Source: Drosophila miranda (taxonomy: Eukaryota; Arthropoda; Insecta; Diptera; Drosophilidae). Taken from it: DNA of 64,000 nt. The DNA is taken from contig NC_046675.1 of assembly GCF_003369915.1 (NCBI RefSeq), positions 14,756,001-14,820,000 of the forward strand. The letters run 5' to 3'. Below are positions 23,611 to 35,096 of the stretch, piece by piece. The notes beneath the pieces are model-generated. The model saw only the letters and a program-made list of their open reading frames with translations. It was not told the origin of the DNA and did no database searches. Each line of letters starts with the position of its first letter. Position 1 is the first letter of the stretch. The position numbers were made by a program, and so were the translations under genes.

Positions 23611-25010
23611 GACGCTATATTGCGTGTAAGCCGTAGTATAGGCCTTTGTATACCCTATTTTGTTAATTTTATATGAAAGTATATATATTGATATATAGAT
23701 AAAACGTAACTAATAAAGACCTTATACATATTCATGTATATGATGAGTGTTTTGTATATATATCTCGATCCTGATACCTTTTCTTGGTCTCTGCAAGAAG
23801 ACAATAAGCTTTAAAATTCGCCTAACGGCCCCACCACTTTGCTCAGTTTTTTCACTCAAATATAACAACATACTCTAAGTTTTATCTGATTTGGAAAATG
23901 TTAAGCTGTAAAATTCCTGTTGATGATGATAATGTTGATAATGATTAAAGACACAAAAAACATGAAATTTAAGAGGAAAACCATATCGCATGTGGTTGCC
24001 CACTTATTATTTTTATTAGTGTGATTTGAGAGGGCGAGCAAATTTAAATTTTAACGTATATTGGAATGTTAACATATCAGGTCTAGCAGCAATTTGGGGC
24101 AGAAGGCCGTTTTCAAGTACGATCGCCTTCAAAAAAAGGTATGGACAAGGAGGCAAAACTTCCAAGATAAAAACACGCATGCAAGTAAAATCCACCCGAA
24201 TTAACATACCGTGTTATCTCTGTTAGGTATGTCCTAACAATCACAGCATATTGTTGATCATATACGGTAAGGTGAGGTTAATAAGAGCCTGGGAATGTTG
24301 CTGGGCTATTTTTCCCCATTGTCCATACCTTTCCATAGCCCACCAGAGTTCGAGAGAGTCTTGTGGTCGAAGAGAGAGAGTCTTGAGAGAGTAAAGTCGA
24401 GGTTCATGTTGCTGAAAATCCAACTCATTTTCTTAAGGCACCTAAAAATGTTGCTGAAAAGGCTTAGGCACCTAAGTATTTGGCGTCTTAGGGATGATAG
24501 TTATGCCGATAGCATCGACAGCCAGCTCGATATATTCAACGAAAATAGAGCTGCCAGCTTGTTGGAATAAGTTACCTAGGGATGAAAGAGCTGCCAATAG
24601 CTCGATCAATTCTGCCGCGGGCTACATATGGCTTTTGAATTTAAAATTAAATTAACGTATAAGGTCGTTCCCAAACCGGCCTTGGCTATAAGCTGCAACA
24701 ACTGCAGGAAAACTAACGGCCCACAGCGGCTACGGAAGGCGAGTATTATGGCGACCTGGAGTCGTCTTTCATAGGCGTAAGAAGGACAATATCCCAGACG
24801 AATAAGTTGAGAGTACATACATATATGTATTTACCTGGCTGGCTAAGCGAATTGCACGGATCATATAACGCTTGCGTTTCTCAGGAATTTATTTGTTTCA
24901 ATCGATACTTTATAGCTGCAGCAGGTTGAGCGGCAGGGGGAACTCGGCTGAGCCTTAGTTTTCATGGGAATCGCGCAATCCCAACTGCGAAATTTATTTG
25001 AAATTTTTAC
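23611..25010. other. Spacer, no gene seen
   Basis: A/T-rich with TATATA runs, a GATGAT run near 23925 and a GAGAGA run near 24370. No supported gene. Confidence 0.4.
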
Positions 25011-25020
25011 TATAAAAGGC
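25011..25020 (+). promoter_or_regulatory. TATA box of the candidate small-peptide gene
   Basis: TATAAAAGGC, with an initiator-like ACCATTCATT about 30 bp downstream. This fits transcription through the short reading frame at 25085. Confidence 0.5.
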
Positions 25021-25084
25021 AGTCTCAGCCAGTCTCAGGACCATTCATTACGTTAGAGAGAAGTTGTCTGGCCTGTCCTTAATA

Positions 25085-25198
25085 ATGGATATCCTGAAGA
25101 AGATCTTCATCCTTATTCTGAACGTCTTCAGTGTGAATCATCTGGCTTTTAACGCTGACGTTGAAAAAAGGATGCATGCGAAACCAGGGAAGATATAG
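25085..25198 (+). CDS. Candidate small secreted peptide (37 aa)
   Basis: A short reading frame about 40 nt downstream of a plausible TATA/initiator start. It begins MDILKKIFILILNVFSVNHL, a basic N-terminus followed by a hydrophobic stretch typical of a signal peptide, with likely cleavage near FNA/D. The remaining 13 or so residues (DVEKRMHAKPGKI) are short and polar. No homologue is recognised. The frame may instead be the first exon of a longer, partly decayed gene, since a degenerate coding segment lies 0.5 kb downstream. Support comes from promoter plus signal-peptide layout only. Confidence 0.35.
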   Translation: MDILKKIFILILNVFSVNHLAFNADVEKRMHAKPGKI

Positions 25199-25710
25199 AT
25201 ATTTAGATATTCCCTGGATACTGGGAATATACATATCTGTGCTCGTTGGGTTTAATAAGAGGAATGTGGAATGTAAGAGTAGCTTTGTGGCGCAGATCCT
25301 CTGGGGTTTGAAGTGTTCATTCCTCACAACCCTGCAGATCGATATCCAGATCCATGTTTCAATTATGTACATACATATATCTTTATATATCTTTATATCT
25401 TTAGTGGGATCTTTATTGGCTAGAATGCGAAAATAAATACATATTAAATGAATATATGGCGTATAGCATGGTTATACAGCATGTAATAAATGGATGGGGT
25501 GAACAGAAATTCGAAAAGTGCTGAAATGATTGTATATCTACATATATACATTCTGATCGATGTTTGTGGGTTGTCTGTCGATGACTTTTTCCTTTTCCTG
25601 GTACGATCAATGGAAATCAATAAAAGTGAGTTCATAAGGAAGCTCAATTCTGTTTCGACGGAGTGATTGAGAAGTTTTCCGTTTCAGATCGAAAAGATTC
25701 GGATCAATGA

Positions 25711-26046
25711 ACTGTTCTCTTCAAAATAGCTGAAGCTGGGCTTGGGACCATCGCGCTGACCTCCGGCAATGATGAAATCCACCGGGTGATGGGCTATAAT
25801 TGGGCTCTTGTTCTACAGCTTTATGCCAGAAACCTTTTGAAAATGAGTAAGCAATCGGGATCGACCTGTAGATCCACTGACATCCACTGACAACGTATTT
25901 GCAGAGGAGAAGGAGCATGTTTTGAAAGTTCTTTAAGGGGCGTTGACCTGTGGAACCGACGATCAGTTGAAGCTCTTGGAGAGAGGCGATTTTAAGCTGA
26001 CGAAAGTAGAAACGGAAGGTGGAAAGGTCATAAACTTTGACTACTG
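25711..26046 (+). pseudogene. Degenerate two-exon coding remnant, family unknown
   Basis: An open frame from 25711 (..AEAGLGTIALTSGNDEIHRV..) reaches a GTAAGC donor at 25847. A 58-bp intron, a normal length for flies, ends TTTGCAG. The frame resumes in phase as EEKEHVLKVL, hits a TAA, then continues ..TDDQLKLLERGDFKLTKVET.. to a TGA at 26044-26046. A further stop lies just before 25711. The kept intron argues against a processed copy. I do not recognise the family. A real gene with unusual splicing, or chance, remains possible. Confidence 0.35.
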
Positions 26047-26049
26047 AGG

Positions 26050-28170
26050 TCTGAGCTGACACTACGAAAACCAACTGACACTGAAACAACCAACACGATG
26101 TCATCTATGATTGGGGAGCACAAGTGCCCTGCTTTCCGAGGTGTTGAGCTGCCCGATGCTGGTGGGCTCCAAATGGTGTGCGTTTTCCCTTCGATCCTTT
26201 CCTGTGTGGTTTTTAAAAGGACTATGAGTGAACCCGAAATAGGCCTTCAGGGAATCTATGCTGATTTTGAATATATATTCATACATATATTCCTGATTGC
26301 CAGAATTGATATACTCATAAACTCATACTCATGTACTAGGCATAACTTTCCTCTCCCCTCTGTCCTAATACACCTATTACTTGAAAATGGTATAATGCTG
26401 TTAAAGGAACGATCGAAAAACTGTCATGTTTTTCAAGATAATAAAACGAAACTCAAAAAGATGCTGGTTCCTTAGTTTCAGATCTAAAATGTACTTCAAA
26501 TCGGAACAGTATTACATATATGTATGTATGCGTCATAAAAGTCCCATAGAACCCATATGTATATGTGCCAGGGTATCAAACTCTTCGAAGCACGTAGGTA
26601 GCATTTCTTCACTGATTTCTGATCACAATAAATAAAGAAGAAAGGCAAGTTTCCGCAGTTTATCGTACGATTTTCCGCCTCTGATTTGGGAATATGTACA
26701 TATCTTTTGAATGGGTATGCGTTATGCTTATTAATTGAGTCTAATTGAGCGAAGTTCTCTGGTGTTGGGGGCTTTGAGATCGTACGACCCGCTTGATTGT
26801 CTCCGCCAACAGCAGCCCGCATCAATTGAGCTGGGAAACAGAGAGAGAGAGAGTGAGAGAAAAAGAAAGAAAGATACTTACGATCGCCTGATTGATGAAA
26901 GTCCACACTCCAAACGCAAACCAACTCGAGTTTCCATTACCTGGCTTATTTTCTCAGCTGCATGTCCCTTTAACTGTAATATTACTACCAACAAACAGCG
27001 AATTCTATTAGAGGCTTTGTGTCTCTGTCGCTCTGGTCGACTAATGGGTGCCCTGGGTTTGCCCTCTCCCTTGCACCAATGCAAAGCCAGTAAGTAACCG
27101 GCAAGCCAGATGGTCACAAGAAGAGAGCAGCAAGAAAAGAGGAGAGAGTGCGCAAGGCAGAGAGAGCGAATGAGCGTGCAGGCAGCCGGTAACATTCATC
27201 AAATTTCGTTAGTGTTTGTATACCCTTAAAGAAAGGGTATTATGGAATTTGGTACGATGTTGGTAACGTCAGATGGTAGGCTCTCCGAGCCCAAAGTACA
27301 TACATGCATACATATAAATACATTTATATTTTGTTTGATAAGAATATGTCAATGAATGCCTAGGCATTTTCGTAATCGGTTGGAACGACTTACTAAATCT
27401 TATAGCTCTTATAATTCATTGAGGAATGTCATCCAAGAAAGTATTGCAGTTTCATTTAAAGGAATATAACTTAAAGTGAATACAAATTGTATCATTGGGA
27501 GAGCAGCGATCAGCAAGGGCATGAAAAGATTCGGCGCTCGGAGTAGCCGTCCAGTATGGAGGGGGTTTTTTTTTTTGTTGTTGTCAGCATATAAACATAT
27601 CTGAGGGCCAGAGAGCTACGTACAATGTGTGATGGTGTTTGTTGGCCATGTTTCTCTGTATCTCTTTATATACTCGACCAATATGTCTCTCCAACGGCTC
27701 TGCAGTTGCAGCCCCGGATTCGCATTTCATTTCTTTTCCGTTTGCCAAAGGTGACGCACCGGTCGCGGCGTTTGATGAAATATTGTAGAGGAGTAAGATA
27801 GCGTCGGTTTATTGTCTTTCTACGCTATTCGGTTCCCTTTTGGTTTTGTGTTTCCGTTTCGGCTTCCTCTTTGCGCTCCATCGTGGTTCGTTGTTGGTTT
27901 GTCTTGTTTCAGAGCAACACGTGTTAGGCAATAATTGCTGTTAAAGAGAATTCTACGTTATCTGCCGGTCGGTGCGTCGTCTCGTCGTCTCGTCGTTCTT
28001 GTGTTGCCAACGCTCTCCAAAGTCCGAGACCGCCGCCGGAGCAAAGTACACGTCACCGTCATAGCAGCACTGGATGAGCAGCGCGGCCTCTCGCTTGGGG
28101 ATTGCTGCTGAGCGCCAAAAAACATCACGCGACAGTACGCTAAAAAGCGAGCCCGAATCTAGCGGCTCCT
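26050..28170. other. Spacer upstream of Orct2
   Basis: No supported gene. GAGAGA runs lie near 26840-26870 and 27120-27165. A hairpin TATACCCTTAAAGAAAGGGTA lies at 27220-27240, followed by about 70 bp resembling DINE-type repeats. The last part is probably the Orct2 promoter and 5' UTR. Confidence 0.4.
27219..27310. repeat. DINE-like repeat fragment
   Basis: An imperfect hairpin ATACCCTT/AAGGGTAT followed by TATGGAATTTGGTACGATGT and GGTAACGTCAGA..CCGAGCCC. This resembles the terminal part of widespread short Drosophila repeats. Assigned by resemblance. Confidence 0.4.
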
Positions 28171-28189
28171 CAGTGTGAATCATAGCCCC

Positions 28190-28232
28190 GCCGACCGCCG
28201 ACCGCCGACCGCCGACCGCCGACGGGACACAA
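28190..28232 (+). repeat. Heptamer tandem repeat (GACCGCC)n in the Orct2 5' UTR
   Basis: About five copies of the 7-bp unit GACCGCC lie 35-80 bp before the Orct2 ATG. The unit is G/C-rich and likely length-variable. Confidence 0.8.
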
Positions 28233-28268
28233 CAGCCGCTCGCATCGAATCGAATCCGCGAGTCCGCC

Positions 28269-29966
28269 ATGGGGTACGACGAGGCCATCATCAAGTTGGG
28301 CGACTTTGGGCGCTACCAGAAGATCATCTACTTCCTCATCTGCCTCACGTCCATTCCGGTGGCCTTCCATAAGCTGGCTGGCGTCTTTCTCCTGGCAAAG
28401 CCCGACTTCCGCTGCGCCCTGCCCTTCGAGGACGATTCACCGGGCAATGGCTCCCAATACGAGCTGCCGCACCACCTGTGGAACATCTCCTATCCCCCCG
28501 GCGAGGTGTGTGAGTATTACGATGTGACGTACAGCGAGGAGTACCTGAACGGGAGCCTGGTCAGGACCACAAACGACACTCGGAGCTGCGACCGATATGT
28601 GTACGACCAGAGCAAGTACCTCAACAGCGCCGTGACCGAGTGGAATCTCGTCTGCGGACGCGGCTTCCTGGCTGCCACCAGTGACTCCCTCTTCATGCTG
28701 GGCGTCCTCGTGGGCAGCATCATCTTTGGCCAGCTGAGCGACAAGTACGGACGCAAGCCGATCCTCTTCGCCTCGCTCGTTATCCAGGTGGTGTTTGGAG
28801 TCCTGGCCGGACTTGCACCGGAATACTTTACCTACACCATGGCTCGGGTGATTGTGGGTGCCACCACATCGGGCGTGTTCCTTGTGGCCTATGTGATTGC
28901 CATGGAGATGGTGGGTCCTGCCAAGCGCCTATACGCAGGAATCTTTGTGATGATGTTCTTCTCCTTGGGCTTCATGCTGACGGCGGCCTTTGCCTACTTC
29001 ATCCACGACTGGCGCTGGCTGCAGATTGCCCTCACGCTCCCAGGACTCATATTTATGTGCTACTATTGGATCATTCCGGAGTCCGCCCGCTGGCTGCTTT
29101 CGAAGGGCCGCAAAGAGTGCGCCATCGCCAATATGCAGAAGGCGGCGCGATTCAATCGTGTGGACATCACGAACGAGGCCTTGAGTGCTCTGCTGGACGA
29201 GGGCGAGAGTTCGGCGGACAAGCAGAAGCAGCTGGATCAGGTGAAGGTGAAGGAGCCACTGCCGTCCGTGTGGGATCTGTTCTGCTACCCCAACCTGCGC
29301 CGCAAGACGCTGCTCATCTTCCTCGACTGGCTGGTGACCAGCGGCGTCTACTACGGTCTCTCGTGGAACACGAACAACCTTGGCGGGAATGTGCTACTCA
29401 ACTTTGTCATCTCTGGCGCCGTCGAGATTCCAGCCTACATTTTCCTGCTGCTCACGCTCAACAGGTGGGGCCGGCGCTCCATCCTCTGCGGCTGCCTGGT
29501 GGTGGCGGGACTCAGCCTGTTGCTCACCGTCGTCATTCCCCAGGAGCGGAATGGCCTCATTGTCACATGCGCAATGATGGGCAAGCTGGCCATCACCGCA
29601 TCCTACGGCACTGTGTACATCTTCTCTGCGGAGCAGTTCCCCACGGTGGTGCGAAATGTGGCCTTGGGCGCCGCCTCGATGGTGGCCCGGATTGGCGGAA
29701 TGTTGGCCCCCTACCTCACCTTCCTGGCCAGCGTCTGGCGACCCCTGCCGCTGCTCATCTGTGGCGTGCTCTCTCTGGCAGCCGGCCTGCTCTCTCTGCT
29801 GCTGCCCGAGACCCACAACAAGCCGATGCTGGAGACGATTGCCGACGGAGAGCGTTTCGGCAAGAAGACCAAGGGAGACGTCTACTTGGAGGCGGGCCGC
29901 GAGCTGCGAGAGACGCTGGAGACGCAGCCCCTCAATGGATCGCTGGAGAATGTCCACAAGGTTTAG
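28269..29966 (+). CDS. Orct2: Orct2, SLC22-type organic cation transporter
   Basis: Intronless 565-residue major facilitator superfamily protein of the SLC22 family, expected in the plasma membrane moving organic cations. The start MGYDEAIIKLGDFGRYQK is the family's N-terminal signature, and its DEAIIKLGDFG wording identifies Orct2 rather than Orct. Seen are TM1, a large extracellular loop with Cys residues and N-glycosylation sites (NGS, NIS, NDT), and the TM2-3 motif GQLSDKYGRKP. Next come the PESARWLLSKGRK sequence after TM6, a cytoplasmic loop, a second six-helix half, and the C-terminal LPETHNKPMLETIADGE. The polar tail is about 40 residues. A polyadenylation signal lies at 30270. Orct follows 1.56 kb downstream on the same strand as a tandem paralogue. 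Confidence 0.95.
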   Translation: MGYDEAIIKLGDFGRYQKIIYFLICLTSIPVAFHKLAGVFLLAKPDFRCALPFEDDSPGNGSQYELPHHLWNISYPPGEVCEYYDVTYSEEYLNGSLVRTTNDTRSCDRYVYDQSKYLNSAVTEWNLVCGRGFLAATSDSLFMLGVLVGSIIFGQLSDKYGRKPILFASLVIQVVFGVLAGLAPEYFTYTMARVIVGATTSGVFLVAYVIAMEMVGPAKRLYAGIFVMMFFSLGFMLTAAFAYFIHDWRWLQIALTLPGLIFMCYYWIIPESARWLLSKGRKECAIANMQKAARFNRVDITNEALSALLDEGESSADKQKQLDQVKVKEPLPSVWDLFCYPNLRRKTLLIFLDWLVTSGVYYGLSWNTNNLGGNVLLNFVISGAVEIPAYIFLLLTLNRWGRRSILCGCLVVAGLSLLLTVVIPQERNGLIVTCAMMGKLAITASYGTVYIFSAEQFPTVVRNVALGAASMVARIGGMLAPYLTFLASVWRPLPLLICGVLSLAAGLLSLLLPETHNKPMLETIADGERFGKKTKGDVYLEAGRELRETLETQPLNGSLENVHKV

Positions 29967-31528
29967 GAGTACTTTGGCATATGGTCATTTTTCTATAGCA
30001 GAAGACGAATAGAGCAAGTATTATATCATTTCAGAAATCTCACACGCAAACCAAAACAGAAAACACAAAAAAAATACGAATGAAAGTATAGGACCAACTA
30101 GATAATTTTCTATGATAGCATTTAACCAGGGAGCAGCGGTCTAGGGGGGGTTGATTCCATGGGTTAGGGGTGGTTCAGCAGGGAACTCTCCTCTTCATAT
30201 GCCGCTGTGTAATTTATGCCTTATATAAGTATACCTACATTTCCATGTACTCTGTGAAATCGATTTTGAAATAAAGCTGTTGTATTTTTCCTATAGCAAT
30301 ACCAAACATGAAATCGTATTTCTTCAACATTTTTGACCCCCATAGACCCGGACGGACCTGACCGGAATACTCAAATTATGGTATGACACGTGTTTCCGCT
30401 GTGTTTATTTTAGAAAAAAGTTTCTTATCAGCCGCCAAAACACGAGACTGATATTTAAAGAAAAGACCCGCATAGAATATTTAATCACGAGAGTGCTAGG
30501 TGCTAGACTACACTGGGAGAAATCGTACTGCTCTGGCCTCGCCACAAGTTTGCGCCTTATTCAATAGAAACTACATTTGTAGATCTCTCTAAGTGCTTTG
30601 CACTTGATCTAATTACAAGATGCTGCTCTATAGGGGTATGTGTGTCGTCTATTTATGGCTGTTTCGGTAGTTGATAGTCAAACGGAAATCTAAGAGCAGC
30701 TAATCGAAAGAGTGAATCTAAGAGAACAACGAACATATCATAGGAAGAGCATTTATTGCTATAGATATGTGTAAGCAATCATATAAATACTATATCAGAT
30801 ACGTGAATGAGAAGTAGCAGGAGAATATTGTATAAACTATTTTGTTTGCCTGCAGAATGTTTGGAATTCTGAATCAGGCCACGTTTGGTGGAGACTCTTT
30901 TTCATGTGTTGTCTCTCTTTTTGGGACCAACAAACATCTTACTGGAATGCAGCTGCCTTTTCCCTCTCTCTCCCTACCACCCCTATGTGGCATCCTTCTG
31001 CTTAAATCTCAGTTGAATTTTCCATTTCTTTGACGGATCATTGATCAATCGAATTTCCCACAGGGTTGGTGACTGCTCGCCGAGCGGGAGAGTCGCTGCG
31101 CTCGCAGACCCGCACTGATAGTCGTAGAGCCGATTTTGGGTGCTTCAGAACCTTTAGCAGCTCTTTGCTTTTAGTCTCTGACTGAAGCAGCTGGCGAGCG
31201 GTTGATCGAGCGCTTTCCGCATCCCACATCGGCACCGCCATCTCGATTCGTTTTCAGAGTGTGTTTCAGAGGCTGGGCCTATAAACTGCAGCCAGATCTC
31301 AGCTTCATTTGTGTGTCAAGTGTTCAACTAGGCTGTTTTGTTGCACAATCAAAACGGGTTCAAGCGAGTGCAGTCGCCGTATACGCAACGCAAAGCTAGA
31401 AAAAGTTGCGCATACGTCACGGCGTCACATTGGATGGCGCGACCATTGAACCGCGCCATTCCGCACCACGCCAATCGTACGACACTCAAGCACTTCATTG
31501 CCACTAACGTGGCCTATAGACAATCAGC
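29967..31528. other. Orct2 3' UTR, spacer and Orct promoter/5' UTR
   Basis: AATAAA at 30270-30275 ends Orct2. The rest is A/T-rich, and the last 300-400 bp before 31529 are probably the Orct 5' UTR. No other gene seen. Confidence 0.5.
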
Positions 31529-33199
31529 ATGGGGTACGACGACGTCATTACGCACCTGGGCGAATTTGGTCGCTACCAGAAACGGATTTACTATCTGCTC
31601 TGTCTGCCGGCCATCGTCTGTGCCTTCCACAAGCTCGCAGGGGTCTTCCTCTTGGCCAAACCCGACTTCCGCTGCCAGCTGCCACACGAGGATGCGGCCA
31701 CAGCGCAGTTCTCGTCGCTGCCGCACGAAAAATGGTCCCTGGCCTATCCCCCCGACAGTGTGACCGGCAAGGCCTCGACGTGCGAGTACTACGATGTGAC
31801 CTACAGCGCGGACTACCTCAATGGCAGCGAACCCTTCAAACAGAACGGAACCGTGGCCTGCTCTGCGGGATTCCTCTACGACCAGAGCAAGTACCTCAAC
31901 AGCGCCGTCACCGAATGGGACATGGTGTGCAACAGGAGCCTCTTGAGCGCCACCAGCGATTCGCTCTTCATGCTGGGCGTCCTCCTGGGCAGCTTTATAT
32001 TTGGCCAGATGTCGGACAAGCTGGGACGCAAGCCCACCTTCTTCGCCTCGCTGATCCTCCAGCTGATCTTCGGTGTGCTAGCAGCCGTGGCTCCTGAGTA
32101 TTTCAGCTATACGATCTCCCGCATGATTGTCGGCGCCACCACCTCGGGCGTCTTCCTGGTGGCATACGTGATCGCCCTGGAGATGGTTGGATCCTCGTAC
32201 CGCCTCTTTGCCGGCGTCGCCATGCAGATGTTCTTCTCCGTGGGCTTCATGCTGACGGCAGCCTTTGCCTACTTCATCCACGACTGGCGCTGGCTGCAGA
32301 TCGCCCTGACTCTGCCGGGACTCCTCTTCGTCTGCTACTACTGGATCATACCGGAGTCCGCCCGCTGGCTGCTGCTCAAGGGGCGCAAGGAGGAGGCCTT
32401 TGTGATCATTGAGAAGGCTGCCAAGGAGAACAGGGTGGAGATTCCCAGCGAGATCTACGAGCAGCTGGTGGAGGAGGTGGCCGAAAAGAAGAAACAGGAC
32501 GAGCTGACGGCCTCCCAGCCGGCGGCCACAGTCTTCGACCTCCTGCGGCATCCGAATCTGCGGCGCAAGACGCTGCTCATCTTCTTCGATTGGTTCGTCA
32601 ACAGCGGCGTCTACTATGGGCTGTCGTGGAACACCAACAACCTGGGGGGCAACCAGCTGCTCAATTTCATGATCTCTGGCGCCGTCGAGATTCCAGCCTA
32701 TGTCCTGCTCCTCTTCACGCTCAACCGCTGGGGCAGGCGATCCATCTTGTGCGGCACCATGCTGATCGCTGGAGTAAGCCTTCTTCTGACCATCGCCGTG
32801 CCCAGCGGCAAGACCTGGATGATCGTTGCCTGTGCGATGATCGGGAAGCTAGCTATCACTGCCTCTTACGGCACCATCTACATATTTTCGGCGGAGCAGT
32901 TCCCCACAGTGGTGCGGAATGTGGGTCTTGGCGCCTCCTCCATGGTGGCCCGTGTGGGCGGCATACTGGCGCCGTATCTAAAGCTCCTTGGCGAGATCTG
33001 GCAGCCCCTACCGTTGATCATCTGTGGGGCACTCTCTCTGACAGCTGGACTACTTTCGCTGCTGCTGCCCGAGACGCTCAACAAACCCATGCCGGAGACC
33101 ATCGAAGATGGCGAGAACTTTGGCAAGAAGCAGGAGTCGGCGATCAGTGCAGAAGCGGGCTCCAACCAAGAGCTAAAGGGGATGCTCAATCAAAGCTAA
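31529..33199 (+). CDS. Orct: Orct, SLC22-type organic cation transporter
   Basis: Intronless 556-residue SLC22 transporter. The start MGYDDVITHLGEFGRYQKRI and the end ..TIEDGENFGKK match the fly Orct pattern. It has the same architecture as Orct2: 12 predicted membrane helices, a long first extracellular loop with Cys and N-glycosylation sites, GQMSDKLGRKP between TM2 and TM3, PESARWLLLKGRK after TM6, and LPETLNKPMPETIEDGE after TM12. Identity with Orct2 is highest in the second half and around TM4-6, where the nucleotide sequence also agrees over long runs. The likely role is uptake of organic cations. The exact substrates cannot be read from the sequence. Confidence 0.95.
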   Translation: MGYDDVITHLGEFGRYQKRIYYLLCLPAIVCAFHKLAGVFLLAKPDFRCQLPHEDAATAQFSSLPHEKWSLAYPPDSVTGKASTCEYYDVTYSADYLNGSEPFKQNGTVACSAGFLYDQSKYLNSAVTEWDMVCNRSLLSATSDSLFMLGVLLGSFIFGQMSDKLGRKPTFFASLILQLIFGVLAAVAPEYFSYTISRMIVGATTSGVFLVAYVIALEMVGSSYRLFAGVAMQMFFSVGFMLTAAFAYFIHDWRWLQIALTLPGLLFVCYYWIIPESARWLLLKGRKEEAFVIIEKAAKENRVEIPSEIYEQLVEEVAEKKKQDELTASQPAATVFDLLRHPNLRRKTLLIFFDWFVNSGVYYGLSWNTNNLGGNQLLNFMISGAVEIPAYVLLLFTLNRWGRRSILCGTMLIAGVSLLLTIAVPSGKTWMIVACAMIGKLAITASYGTIYIFSAEQFPTVVRNVGLGASSMVARVGGILAPYLKLLGEIWQPLPLIICGALSLTAGLLSLLLPETLNKPMPETIEDGENFGKKQESAISAEAGSNQELKGMLNQS

Positions 33200-35096
33200 G
33201 TGGAGGAGGTGCATCGCCAGGGGATACCACTTGACACAGTCCAATCAGGCATCCGGCGTCGGGCTCAATTGATTCTCGCATCTGGAAGTTTCAACGAATT
33301 TATGCATTCTTCGCTTTGTCCATTCCATAAAAAAGTATTTTCAAATTCATGCAATAACTCATGCGACACATCACATTTCACTTGCACGACTTTTGTTTCG
33401 TTTTACAAGCAGATTAAATTATACTTACAACAATGTAGGTGCAACGTTTATTCTCTGCGAGTTCTCTGGGTTCTGTTCTGGTTCTGGTTCTAGGCAGAAA
33501 AACAGTAACTGCGACTCTTGCTGAAGGTTCGCACGAATCAACGAACTTTATGGCGAACTTTGTTTATTGAAGAATCACTTCTCGGGCCGGGCCGGCGATA
33601 AGTACACGTACATGAAAATATGTCTAAACGGTCGTCGCCGTCCCCTGATAACAGGCAATCGCATCGAGTGCAAGCCCCGATTGCATTTAGAATATGGGAA
33701 CAAATCTCATTCTCCCGTACATTATTATTTCTAATAATATCTCATTCGTATATCAATCGCGTTGATAAAACGTATTACTATCAAATGTATCATTGATAAG
33801 CAAAAGTCTGAAAGGCCTATAGCAACAGGTTCTGGCAGTGTCAGGTGCGTAGAATCCATTCAATTCTTCGATTATAATAGTATTATATCAAATGACTTGC
33901 ACATCTATTGCTTATCCAAGTGTTTGAAAGTCCAACGAACTTGAAAAAACTACTTCTCCCCCGGGATATATCAACTGGGTATTGCCATCGGCATTCCTTT
34001 CCCAGTAAACGTCATTACTCTAGTACTTTATTGTTTGACTTGGAATTTGCATTCGAGGCGTGATAAAGTGAGATTATGACATGCATATCACGATTAATGG
34101 GGTCAGTTTGTGTTTCTGATAATAAGTACATACTTGAAATTATTTCCTTATTATCAACAAAACATCAATTTCAGGGTTCCAGCGATGCTTTCCATTACAA
34201 AATGGCTTTTTTCCAGCTGTATCTCTACAAAATTAAATGAAAGCTCGTTGGAGATGTTACTAAATTGGAGTAGGAACCCATCTATCGCGTAGTAGCTCTT
34301 CTGACATATTCTAGATAAAATATTAAATCAAAAGACACAAGCCACAGCTCAGGAGGATGGATAGTTACAGGAGGATAGGATAGGATATCTAGCACAAAGA
34401 TATTAACATGGTCTGTAAAAACCACTTTTGTTACAGTTTTGATCGATTTAAAAAAAGAGCCCCAAAAGTAGGCAACACATTTTTTCTTTTGAACTTCCCA
34501 GTTCTTGTAAAACTGTAAGCAATAAAATGACGTAGAGGAAAATGGTATTCATTGCAATTATTTCAATTATTTAAGGGGCAGAGAAATAGAGGAGCAAGGA
34601 GGTGATAGGAGGCAGGAGGAAGGAACAGAAACCGAAACGGAGAGATTATTTGGGCAAGAGATTAAAGGGCCTTAAAGTGCACTGCTCTGCTGCATCATCG
34701 GAGTAGACTACGAGAATCGAAGAGGATGGTGGATGGAAGGTTGTAGTTGTGGAGGGTCTCGTCCTTCCCAGAGCAACCAGCTGCTGATTGTGCGAGTGTG
34801 AGTGCGTGAGTGCTTGAGAGACGATGAGGTAATGCTCTCTCTTTGCAGGCGTCTTGGTGCTTCTCACACATTAAGGGCGTCTGGACGACGATGATGTCAC
34901 ATATCATATCCTCCGTGGAATTTAATCACGATAGCGAGCTGCTTGCCAGCAAAGAAAGAGAATAGATTTCACTATTTTGTGTTAAATGGAAACAGAATTA
35001 AGTGCTCTCCGACAAAGTTTTCACTTATCAAACAAAAAATGACAAAAAACATGCCTTCTGTCTGCTGTAGGGTCTAGGAACGAGGGGGGTTGAGCT
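33200..35096. other. Orct 3' UTR and spacer
   Basis: No supported gene. Simple purine-rich AGGAGGATAGGA repeats lie near 34350-34390 and 34590-34625. The last part is the promoter/5' UTR of the amine-oxidase-like gene. Confidence 0.45.

Noticed and set aside
29057-29998. 313-codon frame overlapping Orct2
   Set aside because: It is the Orct2 coding sequence read in another frame. High G+C at third positions commonly opens such shadow frames.
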